From an uncultured Bacteroides sp. (GTDB taxonomy: Bacteria; Bacteroidota; Bacteroidia; Bacteroidales; Bacteroidaceae), in the NCBI GenBank assembly GCA_900542985.1, contig UQPQ01000009.1:6273-70272 (forward strand): a DNA stretch of 64,000 nt. The letters are read 5' to 3'. A program made the position numbers and the translations under genes. A model generated the notes under the pieces. The model was not told where the DNA came from. It worked only from the letters and a program-made list of their open reading frames with translations, and made no database searches. Below are positions 17,046 through 25,772 of this stretch, in pieces. Every line of letters begins with the position of its first letter. Position 1 is the first letter of the stretch.

Positions 17046-18302
17046 TTATTTATCACCACGGATTGCTGCGATACCCGGAAGGATTTTACCTTCGATAGCT
17101 TCCAACAAAGCACCACCACCAGTAGAGATGTATGATACCTGATCTGCCATACCGAACTTGTTGATACAAGCTACAGAGTCACCACCACCAATCAAAGAGA
17201 ATGCACCTTCTTTAGTTGCTTCTGCGATAGCTTCTGCAATAGCTTTAGAACCAGCAGCGAAGTTATCCATTTCGAATACACCTGCAGGACCGTTCCACAA
17301 GATTGTCTTAGCACCCTTGATAGCAGCTTTGAATTCTTCCTGAGTCTTAGGACCTGCATCCAGACCCATCCATCCGTCAGGAATGTTCTTGTCGTCACAA
17401 ACCTGAGTATTTGCATCGTTAGCAAATTTGTCAGCAGCAATACAGTCGCAACCCAAAACCAAGTTTACACCTTTAGCTTTAGCTTTAGCGATGATGTCAA
17501 GAGCCAACTGCAATTTGTCGTCTTCTACCAATGAGTTACCGATTTTTCCACCCTGAGCTTTAGCGAAAGTAAATGCCATACCACCACACAAGATCAAGTT
17601 GTCTACTTTGTCCATCAAGTTTTCGATGATACCGATCTTAGTAGAAACTTTAGAACCACCCATGATAGCAGTAAACGGACGTTTGATATCTTTCAAAACG
17701 TTGTCAACAGCTTGTACTTCTTTTTCCATCAGGTAGCCCAACATTTTGTGGTCAGCATCGAAGTAGTCAGCGATAACAGCTGTAGAAGCATGTTTACGGT
17801 GAGCAGTACCAAATGCGTCCATTACGTAGCAGTCTGCGTAAGAAGCCAAAGTTTTAGCGAATTCTTTCTGAGAAGCTTTCATTGCTTTCTTAGCTTCTTC
17901 GTAAGCAGGATCTTCTTTTTCGATACCTACAGGCTTACCTTCTTCTTCAGGATAGAAACGCAAGTTTTCCAGCAACAGAACTTCACCCGGTTTCAAAGCA
18001 GCAGCAGCTTCTGAAGCTTTTGCACAATCTGGAGCAAATTTAACAGCTACGCCCAAAGCAGCAGATACAGCGTCTACAATCTGGCTCAAAGAATATTTAG
18101 CGTTTACTTTGCCTTTAGGTTTACCCATGTGTGACATGATAATCAAAGCGCCACCATCAGCCAAAACTTTTTTCAAAGTAGGCAGTGCACCGCGGATACG
18201 AGTATCGTCAGTAATTTTACCTTCTTCGTTCAAAGGAACATTGAAGTCCACACGAACGATTGCCTTTTTACCGGCAAAGTTGAATTTGTCAATAGTCATC
18301 AT
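17046..18302 (-). CDS. pgk: phosphoglycerate kinase
   Basis: A 418-residue PGK of standard length. The N-terminal '[15 protein letters not shown]' and '[13 protein letters not shown]' form the 3-phosphoglycerate side. '[13 protein letters not shown]' and '[15 protein letters not shown]' are the nucleotide-binding elements, with the terminal '[10 protein letters not shown]'. It interconverts 1,3-bisphosphoglycerate plus ADP and 3-phosphoglycerate plus ATP in the cytoplasm. It stands alone with its own promoter and terminator. The synonymous codons are noticeably biased, as expected for a strongly expressed gene. The start could also be the second Met. Confidence 0.97.
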   Translation of the reverse strand: MMTIDKFNFAGKKAIVRVDFNVPLNEEGKITDDTRIRGALPTLKKVLADGGALIIMSHMGKPKGKVNAKYSLSQIVDAVSAALGVAVKFAPDCAKASEAAAALKPGEVLLLENLRFYPEEEGKPVGIEKEDPAYEEAKKAMKASQKEFAKTLASYADCYVMDAFGTAHRKHASTAVIADYFDADHKMLGYLMEKEVQAVDNVLKDIKRPFTAIMGGSKVSTKIGIIENLMDKVDNLILCGGMAFTFAKAQGGKIGNSLVEDDKLQLALDIIAKAKAKGVNLVLGCDCIAADKFANDANTQVCDDKNIPDGWMGLDAGPKTQEEFKAAIKGAKTILWNGPAGVFEMDNFAAGSKAIAEAIAEATKEGAFSLIGGGDSVACINKFGMADQVSYISTGGGALLEAIEGKILPGIAAIRGDK

Positions 18303-18359
18303 AATCTCTATATTTTATTGTTTAAAATAATTCCGTATTTTATCTTATCAGTTGCAGCG

Positions 18360-18367
18360 CAAAGTTA
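18360..18367 (-). promoter_or_regulatory. -7 box TAACTTTG for pgk
   Basis: TAnnTTTG on the minus strand, 58 nt from the start, giving a longer leader than most genes in the window. Confidence 0.6.
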
Positions 18368-18625
18368 AGAAAAAAATGGAAGAGCCGTAAAAAGCAACGT
18401 ATTATTTTCTTCGGATGTGTTATTTTCTGCTAAAAACATATCCTCTGTTTTGTCTTGCTTTGTATTGGCAGCATAATACTTTTGCTATAAATTTTTTATT
18501 TTATATAATGTTTATAATTGAAAACAGGCTCAAAACGATTGGATAATGGGGCGAAAATTGGATTTATTTTGTTCTCTTCTGACAATTTGTAATTGTTTCG
18601 TAATATAAATATGAGTTAAAAAACT

Positions 18626-18633
18626 TATATTTG
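18626..18633 (+). promoter_or_regulatory. distal -7 box TATATTTG upstream of the TonB receptor gene
   Basis: Perfect TAnnTTTG, 271 nt before the start codon. Confidence 0.4.
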
Positions 18634-18852
18634 CATTGAATTTGAATAACAAAGAACTGAAACTAGATTATTGTTGGTGCTAATAAATTATAATGTGTTA
18701 ATTATAAGAACTTTCAAGAGGAAGCCGTTTCTAAAGTATTAAACTTATTTCACTTTATGAGAATGTATTGTTAATAGGATAAGCTATTAACATAAAGCTG
18801 TTAAATATCTGATTTGCTTAATTATAAATATGATATTATTATATAATTTTAC

Positions 18853-18860
18853 TATATTTG
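18853..18860 (+). promoter_or_regulatory. proximal -7 box TATATTTG upstream of the TonB receptor gene
   Basis: Perfect TAnnTTTG, 44 nt before the start codon at 18904. Confidence 0.5.
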
Positions 18861-18903
18861 TCTATAAACATATTTAAATTTCATTAAACATTTAGAGAGA
18901 CGT

Positions 18904-21486
18904 ATGAAAAAACATCTGAAACATTTCCTTTTGTTTGCAGTGCTTACTGTATGTAGTATTGCAACAGCTGTAGCTCAGGCTACATTGAAAGGTAGGGTCG
19001 TAGATGCTGATAACAGTGAGCCATTGATTGGTGCTACTGTATCTGTTAGTGGAACTTCTTTAGGTACTATTACCGATGTAGACGGTAATTTTTCTTTCGA
19101 AGTAAAAGGCTCGAAAGCTACTTTGGTTTTTAGCTATGTAGGTTACAATGAAGTACGTCGGGAGGTAAAACTCTCGGGAAGAACGGTGGATTTGGGAGAG
19201 ATTGTCATGAAACCGGATGCCATTGGCTTGGATGAAGTAAGTGTCATTGCTTCCATTATCAAGAGTGACCGTCAAACACCTATTCCTATTTCAAATGTGA
19301 AATTGGCTACAATTGAAGAGAAGGTAGGTAACTTGGAGTTCCCTGAATTGCTGAAGTCTACTCCGTCTGTATACGTAACTCGTGAAAGTGGAGGTTATGG
19401 TGACTCACGTATCAATATGCGTGGTTTCGATTCTTCAAATTTAGGTATTTTGATTAATGGTGTACCTATCAATGGTATGGAAAACGGTAAAGTTTACTGG
19501 TCAAACTGGTCTGGTTTGTCTGATGTTAGCCAATTCATTCAGGTACAGCGTGGTCTGGGAGCTTCTGCTTTGGGTATTTCTTCTGTAGGAGGTACCATGA
19601 ACATGGTAACTAAGAGTACAGAAGCAAAACGTGGAGGTTCTGCTTATGTTGGTATTGGTAATGATGGCTATCGCAAGTATTCAGTTTCATTGTCTACCGG
19701 TTTGATGGATAATGGTTGGGCTGTTACTTTGATGGGAGCTTTGAATACTGGTGATGGTTATGTAAAAGGAACAAATTATGAAGGATGGACTTATTTTGGA
19801 AATATCTCGAAAGTAATCAATGCTCATCATAAATTGTCTCTTACTGCATTTGGTGCTCCTCAGTGGCATAATCAGCGTAGCACTATGCATAAGATTGAAG
19901 ACTATAAAAACAGTCCCGACGGCGGTCGATTTAATAATGGTTACGGATATATTAATGGTGAACTGACAGGTAGTGGATATGGTTATAATTTCTACCACAA
20001 ACCTCAGATTTCATTGAACCATTACTGGACTATTGATGAAAATTCTTCTTTGTCTACTTCTTTGTACGCATCAATTGCTACTGGTGGTGGACGCCGTGTT
20101 CGCGGTAATCATAGCGACTGGTTGACCATTAATTATAATACAGGTCGTCCGGAAGAAGAAGCGATGATGACAGCTAATGGACTGATTGATTACGATTCGG
20201 CTATGAAGGCTAATGCTGAATCTGAAAATGGTTCTCAGGCTATCTTTACCAATGCCATTAACGACCATAAGTGGTATGGAATATTGAGTTCTTATAAGAA
20301 TCGCTTTACTGAGCATTTTACTTTCACTGGTGGTTTCGACGGACGTTACTATAGAGGTTATCACGCTGAAAAGATTGATAATTTGCTGGGTGGAGAATAT
20401 TATTATCCGGGAAGTAAGGCTTTGGATTTTCAGTCACCTAACCAGAAACTGAAAGAAGGTGATTATGTACAGTATTATAGCATAGGTGAAATTGTTTGGG
20501 CAGGTTTGTTTGCTCAGGCAGAATATTCTGTAGAAAAATGGTCTGCTTTCGCTTCTGCTTCATTGACTGAAGAAGCTTATCGTTATCACGATCGTGGTGG
20601 AAAGCCTATTGACGGAAAGAAAATCTCAGACTTCTATCACTTCTTGCCTTGGAGTGTGAAAGGTGGATTTAACTATAAGTTTACAGAAAATCATAATGCA
20701 TTCTTTAATGCTGGTTACTTTACACGTGCTCCATTCTTCAATTCTGTATTCCCCAATAATACCATTGAAGCAAATGCAGATGCTCCGTACGAAAAGATTA
20801 TGACTTTCGAGTTAGGTTATGGTTTCAGCACTGAAAATTTCAACTTGGCTTTAAACGGTTATTATACTCGTTGGAACGATAAGAGTTTGCGCCGACAGAT
20901 TACAGCTGGTGAATCTGCTAATATTACCGGTTTGGATGCTGTACATATGGGAGTTGAATTGGAAGCTACTTACAAACCGGTACAGAACCTGGAACTGAAA
21001 GGTATGTTCTCTTATGGTGACTGGAGATGGGCTGATGATGTAAGCTTTACTTTATACGATGATATGGATAAGCCTATAGGTACTTACAATGCATATGTAA
21101 AAGATGTACATGTAGGAAACTCTGCACAGATGACAGGTGCCTTATCTGCATCTTGGGAAATGTTCAAAGGATTTAAGTTGAATGTCGATTATAACTATGC
21201 TGGTAAGAACTACGCTGATTTCGATCCGGCAAACCGTACCAGTAAATCTGATGCAGGTATAGACGCATGGCAGTTGCCTGATTTCTATACAATCGATTTG
21301 GGCTTGAGCTATCGCTTCGAATTATGCAAGGGCTTGAAAGCTGTAGTATATAGTAATGTGTACAACGTAACAAATACATGCTATATTGCTGATGCCAAAG
21401 ATGGAGCAAACCATAACTGGGATACAGCATTGGTATATTACGGATTTGGTACTACTTGGTCAACCGGTTTTAAAGTAATGTTTTAA
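18904..21486 (+). CDS. TonB-dependent outer-membrane receptor
   Basis: An 860-residue receptor. Signal peptide about 1-26 ('AVAQATLKG'). A carboxypeptidase-regulatory-like beta-sandwich follows (about 27-105, 'GRVVDADNSEPLIGATV'), then a plug domain with 'RESGGYGDSRINMRGFDS' and 'VPINGMENGKVYW', then a long 22-strand-type barrel ending in Phe ('STGFKVMF'). It imports a large or scarce ligand using TonB energy. At 860 residues it is shorter than SusC proteins (about 1000), and the next gene is not a SusD, so this is a siderophore-, metal- or peptide-type receptor rather than a classic Sus pair. The ligand is unknown. It is translated 11 bp before its partner lipoprotein. Confidence 0.9.
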   Translation: MKKHLKHFLLFAVLTVCSIATAVAQATLKGRVVDADNSEPLIGATVSVSGTSLGTITDVDGNFSFEVKGSKATLVFSYVGYNEVRREVKLSGRTVDLGEIVMKPDAIGLDEVSVIASIIKSDRQTPIPISNVKLATIEEKVGNLEFPELLKSTPSVYVTRESGGYGDSRINMRGFDSSNLGILINGVPINGMENGKVYWSNWSGLSDVSQFIQVQRGLGASALGISSVGGTMNMVTKSTEAKRGGSAYVGIGNDGYRKYSVSLSTGLMDNGWAVTLMGALNTGDGYVKGTNYEGWTYFGNISKVINAHHKLSLTAFGAPQWHNQRSTMHKIEDYKNSPDGGRFNNGYGYINGELTGSGYGYNFYHKPQISLNHYWTIDENSSLSTSLYASIATGGGRRVRGNHSDWLTINYNTGRPEEEAMMTANGLIDYDSAMKANAESENGSQAIFTNAINDHKWYGILSSYKNRFTEHFTFTGGFDGRYYRGYHAEKIDNLLGGEYYYPGSKALDFQSPNQKLKEGDYVQYYSIGEIVWAGLFAQAEYSVEKWSAFASASLTEEAYRYHDRGGKPIDGKKISDFYHFLPWSVKGGFNYKFTENHNAFFNAGYFTRAPFFNSVFPNNTIEANADAPYEKIMTFELGYGFSTENFNLALNGYYTRWNDKSLRRQITAGESANITGLDAVHMGVELEATYKPVQNLELKGMFSYGDWRWADDVSFTLYDDMDKPIGTYNAYVKDVHVGNSAQMTGALSASWEMFKGFKLNVDYNYAGKNYADFDPANRTSKSDAGIDAWQLPDFYTIDLGLSYRFELCKGLKAVVYSNVYNVTNTCYIADAKDGANHNWDTALVYYGFGTTWSTGFKVMF

Positions 21487-21506
21487 TCGATAAAAGAATG
21501 ATTAAT

Positions 21507-23408
21507 ATGAAATTCAAATATAATTTAATTGCTATGTCGTTATTGGGAACCATGATGGTTTCGTGCGATCCCTTAGGCGACATTTATCAGGAAATAGATG
21601 CTCAGGGTTCTGATGTAACCAAAAGCAAAGAAGAATATGTCTTGACAAAGGCCGATTATGAAAGCATCGCAAAAGCAGCGTTGGCTGATGCAGGAGAAGA
21701 TGAAACCAATAAAGCTTTGGCTAATAAGGTAAAGACTGATTTGGCTTTGAACTCGTTTGCTACTGCAGATAAGTATGTGCCTGCTATATTGAAATCTTTA
21801 TATCCTTCGTGGGGAGAAGGTTCTACTGTAGGGGTTACATATAATTTCCAGGAAGAAATTTCAGAGGAAGTAAAACAGTTTGCTAATGTTGCTATCTATG
21901 AGTTGACAGACGATGACTATGCAAAAGTTTGGGGTGAAGAAGAAACAATGTCTTTCCTGAGTCCTAAACATGCTCCCGAAACAGTATTACCGGAAGTGTT
22001 GAAGGCTAGTATGTCGGATGCTTCTGCAGGTAGTTTTGTTGCAGTAGACTATAAGTACGATGAAAAGGATCCGGAATACGTACAGGGTCAAGACTTGTTC
22101 TCTGAAGATTTCAATTCATTGGAAAATGATGCTTATGTAGATGCATTGCCAGGCTGGAAAGATTTAATTGTGGAAGGTACAAAAGGATGGCAGGCTAATG
22201 TATACAAGGAAGACGGATGTTTCGAACTGTCAGCTTATAAAGCTGGTGGTAAATTGGACCGTTGTTTGGTTACTCCTGCTGTAGCTATTACAAGTGCTGA
22301 TGCCGGTTTTACTTTCGACTTGGCGATGGGATATTACAAAGGCGATTGTTTGTCTGTTTATGTATCGGATTCATATGATGGTGGAGATGCTTTCTCTGAA
22401 GCCAACTGGACAGAAATTACTTCATCTTTGAATTTTCCGGAAGGAAATTCTGGTGGATATACAGATGAAGCAAATGTGGGAACTTACTCGTTGGCTGCAT
22501 ACAATGGAAAGACCGTTTATTTTGCATTCCGTTATCGTGGCGAAGACGGTGTAGCAACTACTACCATACAGATTGACAATGTAAAAGTGACTACATCACG
22601 CATGTCTGAAACAAACGAAAAACCATACAATGCGTTGTATCAGTTCGATGGCGCTCAGTGGAAAGCTTATAAGGGTAGTGAGGCTATATTGGTAGCTCCG
22701 GCAGATTATGATGCGATGGGTGCTCCGGGTTCTCACGACAATTTCAGCTCTTCTGATAAGCCTGAAAACTATTTGCCACAATTCCTGGCAGGTAAATATC
22801 CTTATGCACAGCAAGGCGATAGCAAGGTAGTTCTTTATAAATATTATGACAGTACCAATAAGACTACCACTATGATTGGCGACGAATATAAGTACGATAC
22901 TGCTTGGACACTTAATAAGAACATTGTGACCAAGAGCAAGGAGACTTATATCGTGGTAAGTGGCCAGTGGATTTTTAGCCCGATTGTAAATGTGTCAATG
23001 ACCAAAGATGACTATCAGATTCTGGTAGACTGGGTGGCAGAAAATCATCCGGGATACATTGATGCTAAATACAAAGATTCTGAATATTGGTTTGGTGCCA
23101 GTGTAAACTATTCAAACTTCAACGTTAGTTTGCCGAAACGTCGTTCTAACGACCCGGATGGTGTACTGACAGACAAGAGTGACGAAGAGGCTGAAGTATA
23201 CCTTGCAAACATGGTTGCTGAGGGTGCCAAGAAGCTTTTGGAATTGAAATATCCGAATGCTGATGCTCAAATGAACGGAGCCGATGTACACTATGTTGTA
23301 TCAACCACTGTATACGATGGCGGTTACTTCGTTTATACATTCAAGTTCAAGAGCTTGGGTGGAGGTCAGTTTGAACAGGCCGGTGAACCGGAGATTTCAA
23401 GTAAATAA
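21507..23408 (+). CDS. lipoprotein with choice-of-anchor-J-like domain, partner of the TonB receptor
   Basis: A 633-residue predicted surface or periplasmic lipoprotein (start at 21507, 'MKFKYNLIAM'; an ATG at 21498 is also in frame). The lipobox is 'LGTMMVSCDP', with the lipid-bearing Cys near residue 20. The N-terminal part (about 30-190) is an acidic helical region that recalls DUF5017-type proteins. The middle (about 200-360) has 'LFSEDFNSLEND', 'LPGWKDL' and 'TIQIDNVKV', the pattern of a choice-of-anchor-J or cleaved-adhesin jelly roll. The C-terminal third is unassigned. Its position 20 bp after the receptor suggests it captures the ligand. Family naming is tentative. Confidence 0.72.
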   Translation: MKFKYNLIAMSLLGTMMVSCDPLGDIYQEIDAQGSDVTKSKEEYVLTKADYESIAKAALADAGEDETNKALANKVKTDLALNSFATADKYVPAILKSLYPSWGEGSTVGVTYNFQEEISEEVKQFANVAIYELTDDDYAKVWGEEETMSFLSPKHAPETVLPEVLKASMSDASAGSFVAVDYKYDEKDPEYVQGQDLFSEDFNSLENDAYVDALPGWKDLIVEGTKGWQANVYKEDGCFELSAYKAGGKLDRCLVTPAVAITSADAGFTFDLAMGYYKGDCLSVYVSDSYDGGDAFSEANWTEITSSLNFPEGNSGGYTDEANVGTYSLAAYNGKTVYFAFRYRGEDGVATTTIQIDNVKVTTSRMSETNEKPYNALYQFDGAQWKAYKGSEAILVAPADYDAMGAPGSHDNFSSSDKPENYLPQFLAGKYPYAQQGDSKVVLYKYYDSTNKTTTMIGDEYKYDTAWTLNKNIVTKSKETYIVVSGQWIFSPIVNVSMTKDDYQILVDWVAENHPGYIDAKYKDSEYWFGASVNYSNFNVSLPKRRSNDPDGVLTDKSDEEAEVYLANMVAEGAKKLLELKYPNADAQMNGADVHYVVSTTVYDGGYFVYTFKFKSLGGGQFEQAGEPEISSK

Positions 23409-23428
23409 TATTAGTTTATAGTTTTGGA

Positions 23429-23478
23429 AAATCCCTGTCCGAAGAGTGATATTTCACTTCCGGATAGGGATTTTTTTT
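23429..23478 (+). terminator. terminator after the receptor/lipoprotein operon
   Basis: AATCCCTGTCCG pairs with CGGATAGGGATT (one wobble), followed by eight T. Confidence 0.85.
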
Positions 23479-23493
23479 GTGGTATGGTATAAA

Positions 23494-23537
23494 ACAACGA
23501 TGCTTGTATCGTTGGTTTCCGATACAAGCATCGTTGT
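23494..23537 (-). terminator. perfect 18-bp inverted repeat, probable prmA terminator
   Basis: The arms ACAACGATGCTTGTATCG (23494-23511) and CGATACAAGCATCGTTGT (23520-23537) are perfect complements around 8 bases. On the minus strand the stem is followed by TTTTATACC. The adjoining bases 23542-23577 reuse pieces of the same arms (see findings). Confidence 0.6.
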
Positions 23538-23541
23538 GGTT

Positions 23542-23577
23542 CGTTACTAATAACGTGAATACACGATACAAGTAACG
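23542..23577. repeat. second, shorter inverted repeat echoing the 18-bp arms
   Basis: CGTTACT (23542-23548) and AGTAACG (23571-23577) are complementary. Between them CGATACAAG recurs, the same nine bases that open the right arm of the preceding palindrome. Confidence 0.5.
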
Positions 23578-23597
23578 TTTTTTATATCACATGTAGC

Positions 23598-24443
23598 TTA
23601 TTTCATTATAAACTTCACTGCTGCCCAGTTGTTCTTTTCGCGGTGATGTACAAATTCCAAGCCTAAGCTTTCTGCTTTTTCTCTCAGAACAGGTATATCT
23701 TCAACGTAGAATCCGCTCATGTAAATCTCCGAACCACTATGCATGCAGTTTGTATAAGCTGCCATATCGTTCATCAGAATGTTGCGGTTGATATTGGCAA
23801 TAATCACATCGAATGGTTGGCGTCCTTCAAGTAAGGAAGCATCCCCCAGTTCTACTGTAATATTATGAATGTTGTTCAGTGCAATGTTGTCACGTGAGTT
23901 GTTTACACACCAGTCGTCAATATCGATGGCTGTTACCGGGTCGGCGCCACGCATACTTGCCAGAATGGCAAGAATAGATGTACCGCATCCCATGTCGAGG
24001 ACAGATTTACCTTTCAGATCCGCATCCAGCAGTTCGCCTAAAATGGAACTGGTTGTTTCGTGATGTCCGGTACCGAAAGCCATCTGAGGATTGATTACAA
24101 TATCATATTCAGCTTTCGGATAATCTTTATGGAACGTGCTGTGTATTACACAACGGTTGTCTATTACTATAGGCTGGAAAAAGTTCTTTTCCCATTCTTC
24201 GTTCCAGTCTTTATCTTCCGGTTCAAAAATACTGTAAGTTATATTTGTGTCGGGCAGGGGGAAGTCGGCCAATACATTTTTTAGTGCCTCTTCATCGAAA
24301 AGGCTTTGCTGAATATATGCCTGTATACCTCCTTCACATTCTACAAAACTTTCAAAGCCTATCTCCGCAATCAGGGCAGATAGCACATCCGTAACAATTT
24401 CATTGCAAGGCTGTGCAGTAAAAGTAATTTCAAAGTATTTCAT
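23598..24443 (-). CDS. prmA: ribosomal protein L11 methyltransferase
   Basis: A 281-residue class I SAM methyltransferase. The N-terminal substrate-recruiting domain (about 1-100) is followed by a linker with 'DWNEEWEKNFFQPI'. The Rossmann domain has 'AFGTGHHETTS', the PrmA signature, and motif I 'VLDMGCGTSILAI'. 'FDVIIANINRNIL' holds the NxxxN-type loop. It trimethylates ribosomal protein L11. It is a monocistronic gene with a TATATTTG box 23 nt upstream. Confidence 0.93.
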   Translation of the reverse strand: MKYFEITFTAQPCNEIVTDVLSALIAEIGFESFVECEGGIQAYIQQSLFDEEALKNVLADFPLPDTNITYSIFEPEDKDWNEEWEKNFFQPIVIDNRCVIHSTFHKDYPKAEYDIVINPQMAFGTGHHETTSSILGELLDADLKGKSVLDMGCGTSILAILASMRGADPVTAIDIDDWCVNNSRDNIALNNIHNITVELGDASLLEGRQPFDVIIANINRNILMNDMAAYTNCMHSGSEIYMSGFYVEDIPVLREKAESLGLEFVHHREKNNWAAVKFIMK

Positions 24444-24465
24444 ATATAGGAATCTTTAATTTCTA

Positions 24466-24473
24466 CAAATATA
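24466..24473 (-). promoter_or_regulatory. -7 box TATATTTG for prmA
   Basis: Perfect TAnnTTTG on the minus strand, 23 nt from the start codon. Confidence 0.6.
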
Positions 24474-24538
24474 AGTAAAATAGGAAAAACCTGAGGCCGA
24501 AATTGCGTATTTCCACTTGCAGGAAGAAAATATCTGTT

Positions 24539-24546
24539 TATTTTTG
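24539..24546 (+). promoter_or_regulatory. -7 box TATTTTTG for the Gly/Trp/Tyr-rich protein gene
   Basis: TAnnTTTG 49 nt before the start at 24595. Confidence 0.5.
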
Positions 24547-24594
24547 TAAGTAAGAACAATTGGATAAAGAAGAAAATTTAAAAATAAGACGCCT

Positions 24595-25761
24595 ATGAAA
24601 GGACGATTTATTACTTTATTGCTGATTGCCGTCTTACCGGCGTTGGCTATGGCGCAGAGTCATGATGACTTGTACTTTGTTCCTAAGAAGAAAAAGAAAG
24701 TAGAACAAAAAGAGGAGGTAAAGAAAGTACAAAGCACAGATACTGTGGCTATGTATGCAGCAACCACTCCTACAAAGATAGTGGTAAAAGATGTGACCGG
24801 ACAAGTGAGGGATGTAGATGAGTATAATCGTCGGTATACTTCACGCGACAATACCTTTTCGGTAGAAAATGATACACTCTACATAGAGGAAAAACCTTAC
24901 AGCGAACGTGGAGAGTGGGTGAATGGATTTGAAGGTTCGCAGGACGATTATGAATATGCCATGCGTATCGTACGTTTCCGGAGTCCCCGTTATGCTATTC
25001 CTGTAAGCAGTCCGTTGTATTGGGAAGTAGTTTCTGGAGTTTACCCGTCATGGGATTGGAATGTATACGATGACGGAATGTATGCTTATGTATTTCCTAC
25101 CTACAGCAATCCGATGTGGTGGAACTGGCGTTGGAACTGGGGATTCTACGGACCAAGTTGGGGATTCGGGTTCTATGGACCTAACTGGAGTTTCGGATGG
25201 GGTTCACCCTGGTATAGCAGCTGGTATTCTCCATATTGGTATGGCGGATATTGGGGTGGTTACTGGGGACCAGGTTATTGGGGACCGGGATGGCATCATC
25301 ACCATCACTATCCTTATCATGGCTGGGCTGGTCCTTCTTATAATTACAATAACCGTCGCGAAAGTGTACGCTATGCTCGCCCTTCTTCTTCCTCATACCG
25401 TCGGGCTCTTGATAATAGAGGACGTACGGGAGGACGTGTGGTGGCTGGAAGCCGCGATGCAAACACATCGGTACGCAGCAATGGGGTACGTGTAGGCAGA
25501 GATAATGCAGTATATACTCGTCCAAGTACTGGAGGTAACAGAGGAGGAAACAGTTATACCCGTCCTACTACCACTCGTCCTACTACTACCACTCGTCCTG
25601 CATCGAACAGTAACTCTTACCGCAATACCAATGCATACGAACGTATGCGTAATTCTGGCTCAAACCGAAGTTACAGTAGTGGTTCAAGCCGCGGAAACTA
25701 CTCTTCCGGAGGTGCTTCCGGTGGGGGTGGAAACGTACGTAGCGGCTCACATAGAAGATAA
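24595..25761 (+). CDS. exported Gly/Trp/Tyr-rich low-complexity protein
   Basis: A 388-residue protein with signal peptide about 1-21 ('LPALAMAQ'). A Lys-rich patch follows ('PKKKKKVEQKEEVKK'), then a folded-looking segment about 60-150. After that comes an unusual stretch of about 85 residues made almost wholly of Trp, Tyr, Gly, Phe, Ser and Pro (for example 'YWGGYWGPGYWGPGWHHHHH'). The last third is a basic Ser/Arg/Thr/Asn tail with 'RPTTTRPTTTTRP' and 'SSGGASGGGG'. I know of related Bacteroidales proteins but no assigned function. It precedes the FadL-like gene by 11 bp, so an envelope role is likely. The aromatic part could mediate self-association or surface adhesion. Confidence 0.7.
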   Translation: MKGRFITLLLIAVLPALAMAQSHDDLYFVPKKKKKVEQKEEVKKVQSTDTVAMYAATTPTKIVVKDVTGQVRDVDEYNRRYTSRDNTFSVENDTLYIEEKPYSERGEWVNGFEGSQDDYEYAMRIVRFRSPRYAIPVSSPLYWEVVSGVYPSWDWNVYDDGMYAYVFPTYSNPMWWNWRWNWGFYGPSWGFGFYGPNWSFGWGSPWYSSWYSPYWYGGYWGGYWGPGYWGPGWHHHHHYPYHGWAGPSYNYNNRRESVRYARPSSSSYRRALDNRGRTGGRVVAGSRDANTSVRSNGVRVGRDNAVYTRPSTGGNRGGNSYTRPTTTRPTTTTRPASNSNSYRNTNAYERMRNSGSNRSYSSGSSRGNYSSGGASGGGGNVRSGSHRR

Positions 25762-25772
25762 TAAAAATAGAA

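Larger units (their letters stand above)
18368..18903. other. AT-rich intergenic region between pgk and the TonB receptor gene
   Basis: About 540 bp between divergent genes. It holds two good plus-strand TAnnTTTG boxes (18626-18633 and 18853-18860) and long AT tracts. There is no reading frame worth calling. If the upstream box is used, the receptor mRNA has a leader of about 270 nt, long enough for post-transcriptional control, but I could not find a known riboswitch in it. Confidence 0.45.

Noticed and set aside
18903..23408. SusC/SusD polysaccharide utilisation locus
   Set aside because: The receptor is shorter than SusC, the lipoprotein lacks SusD features, and no glycosidase, sensor or regulator is adjacent.
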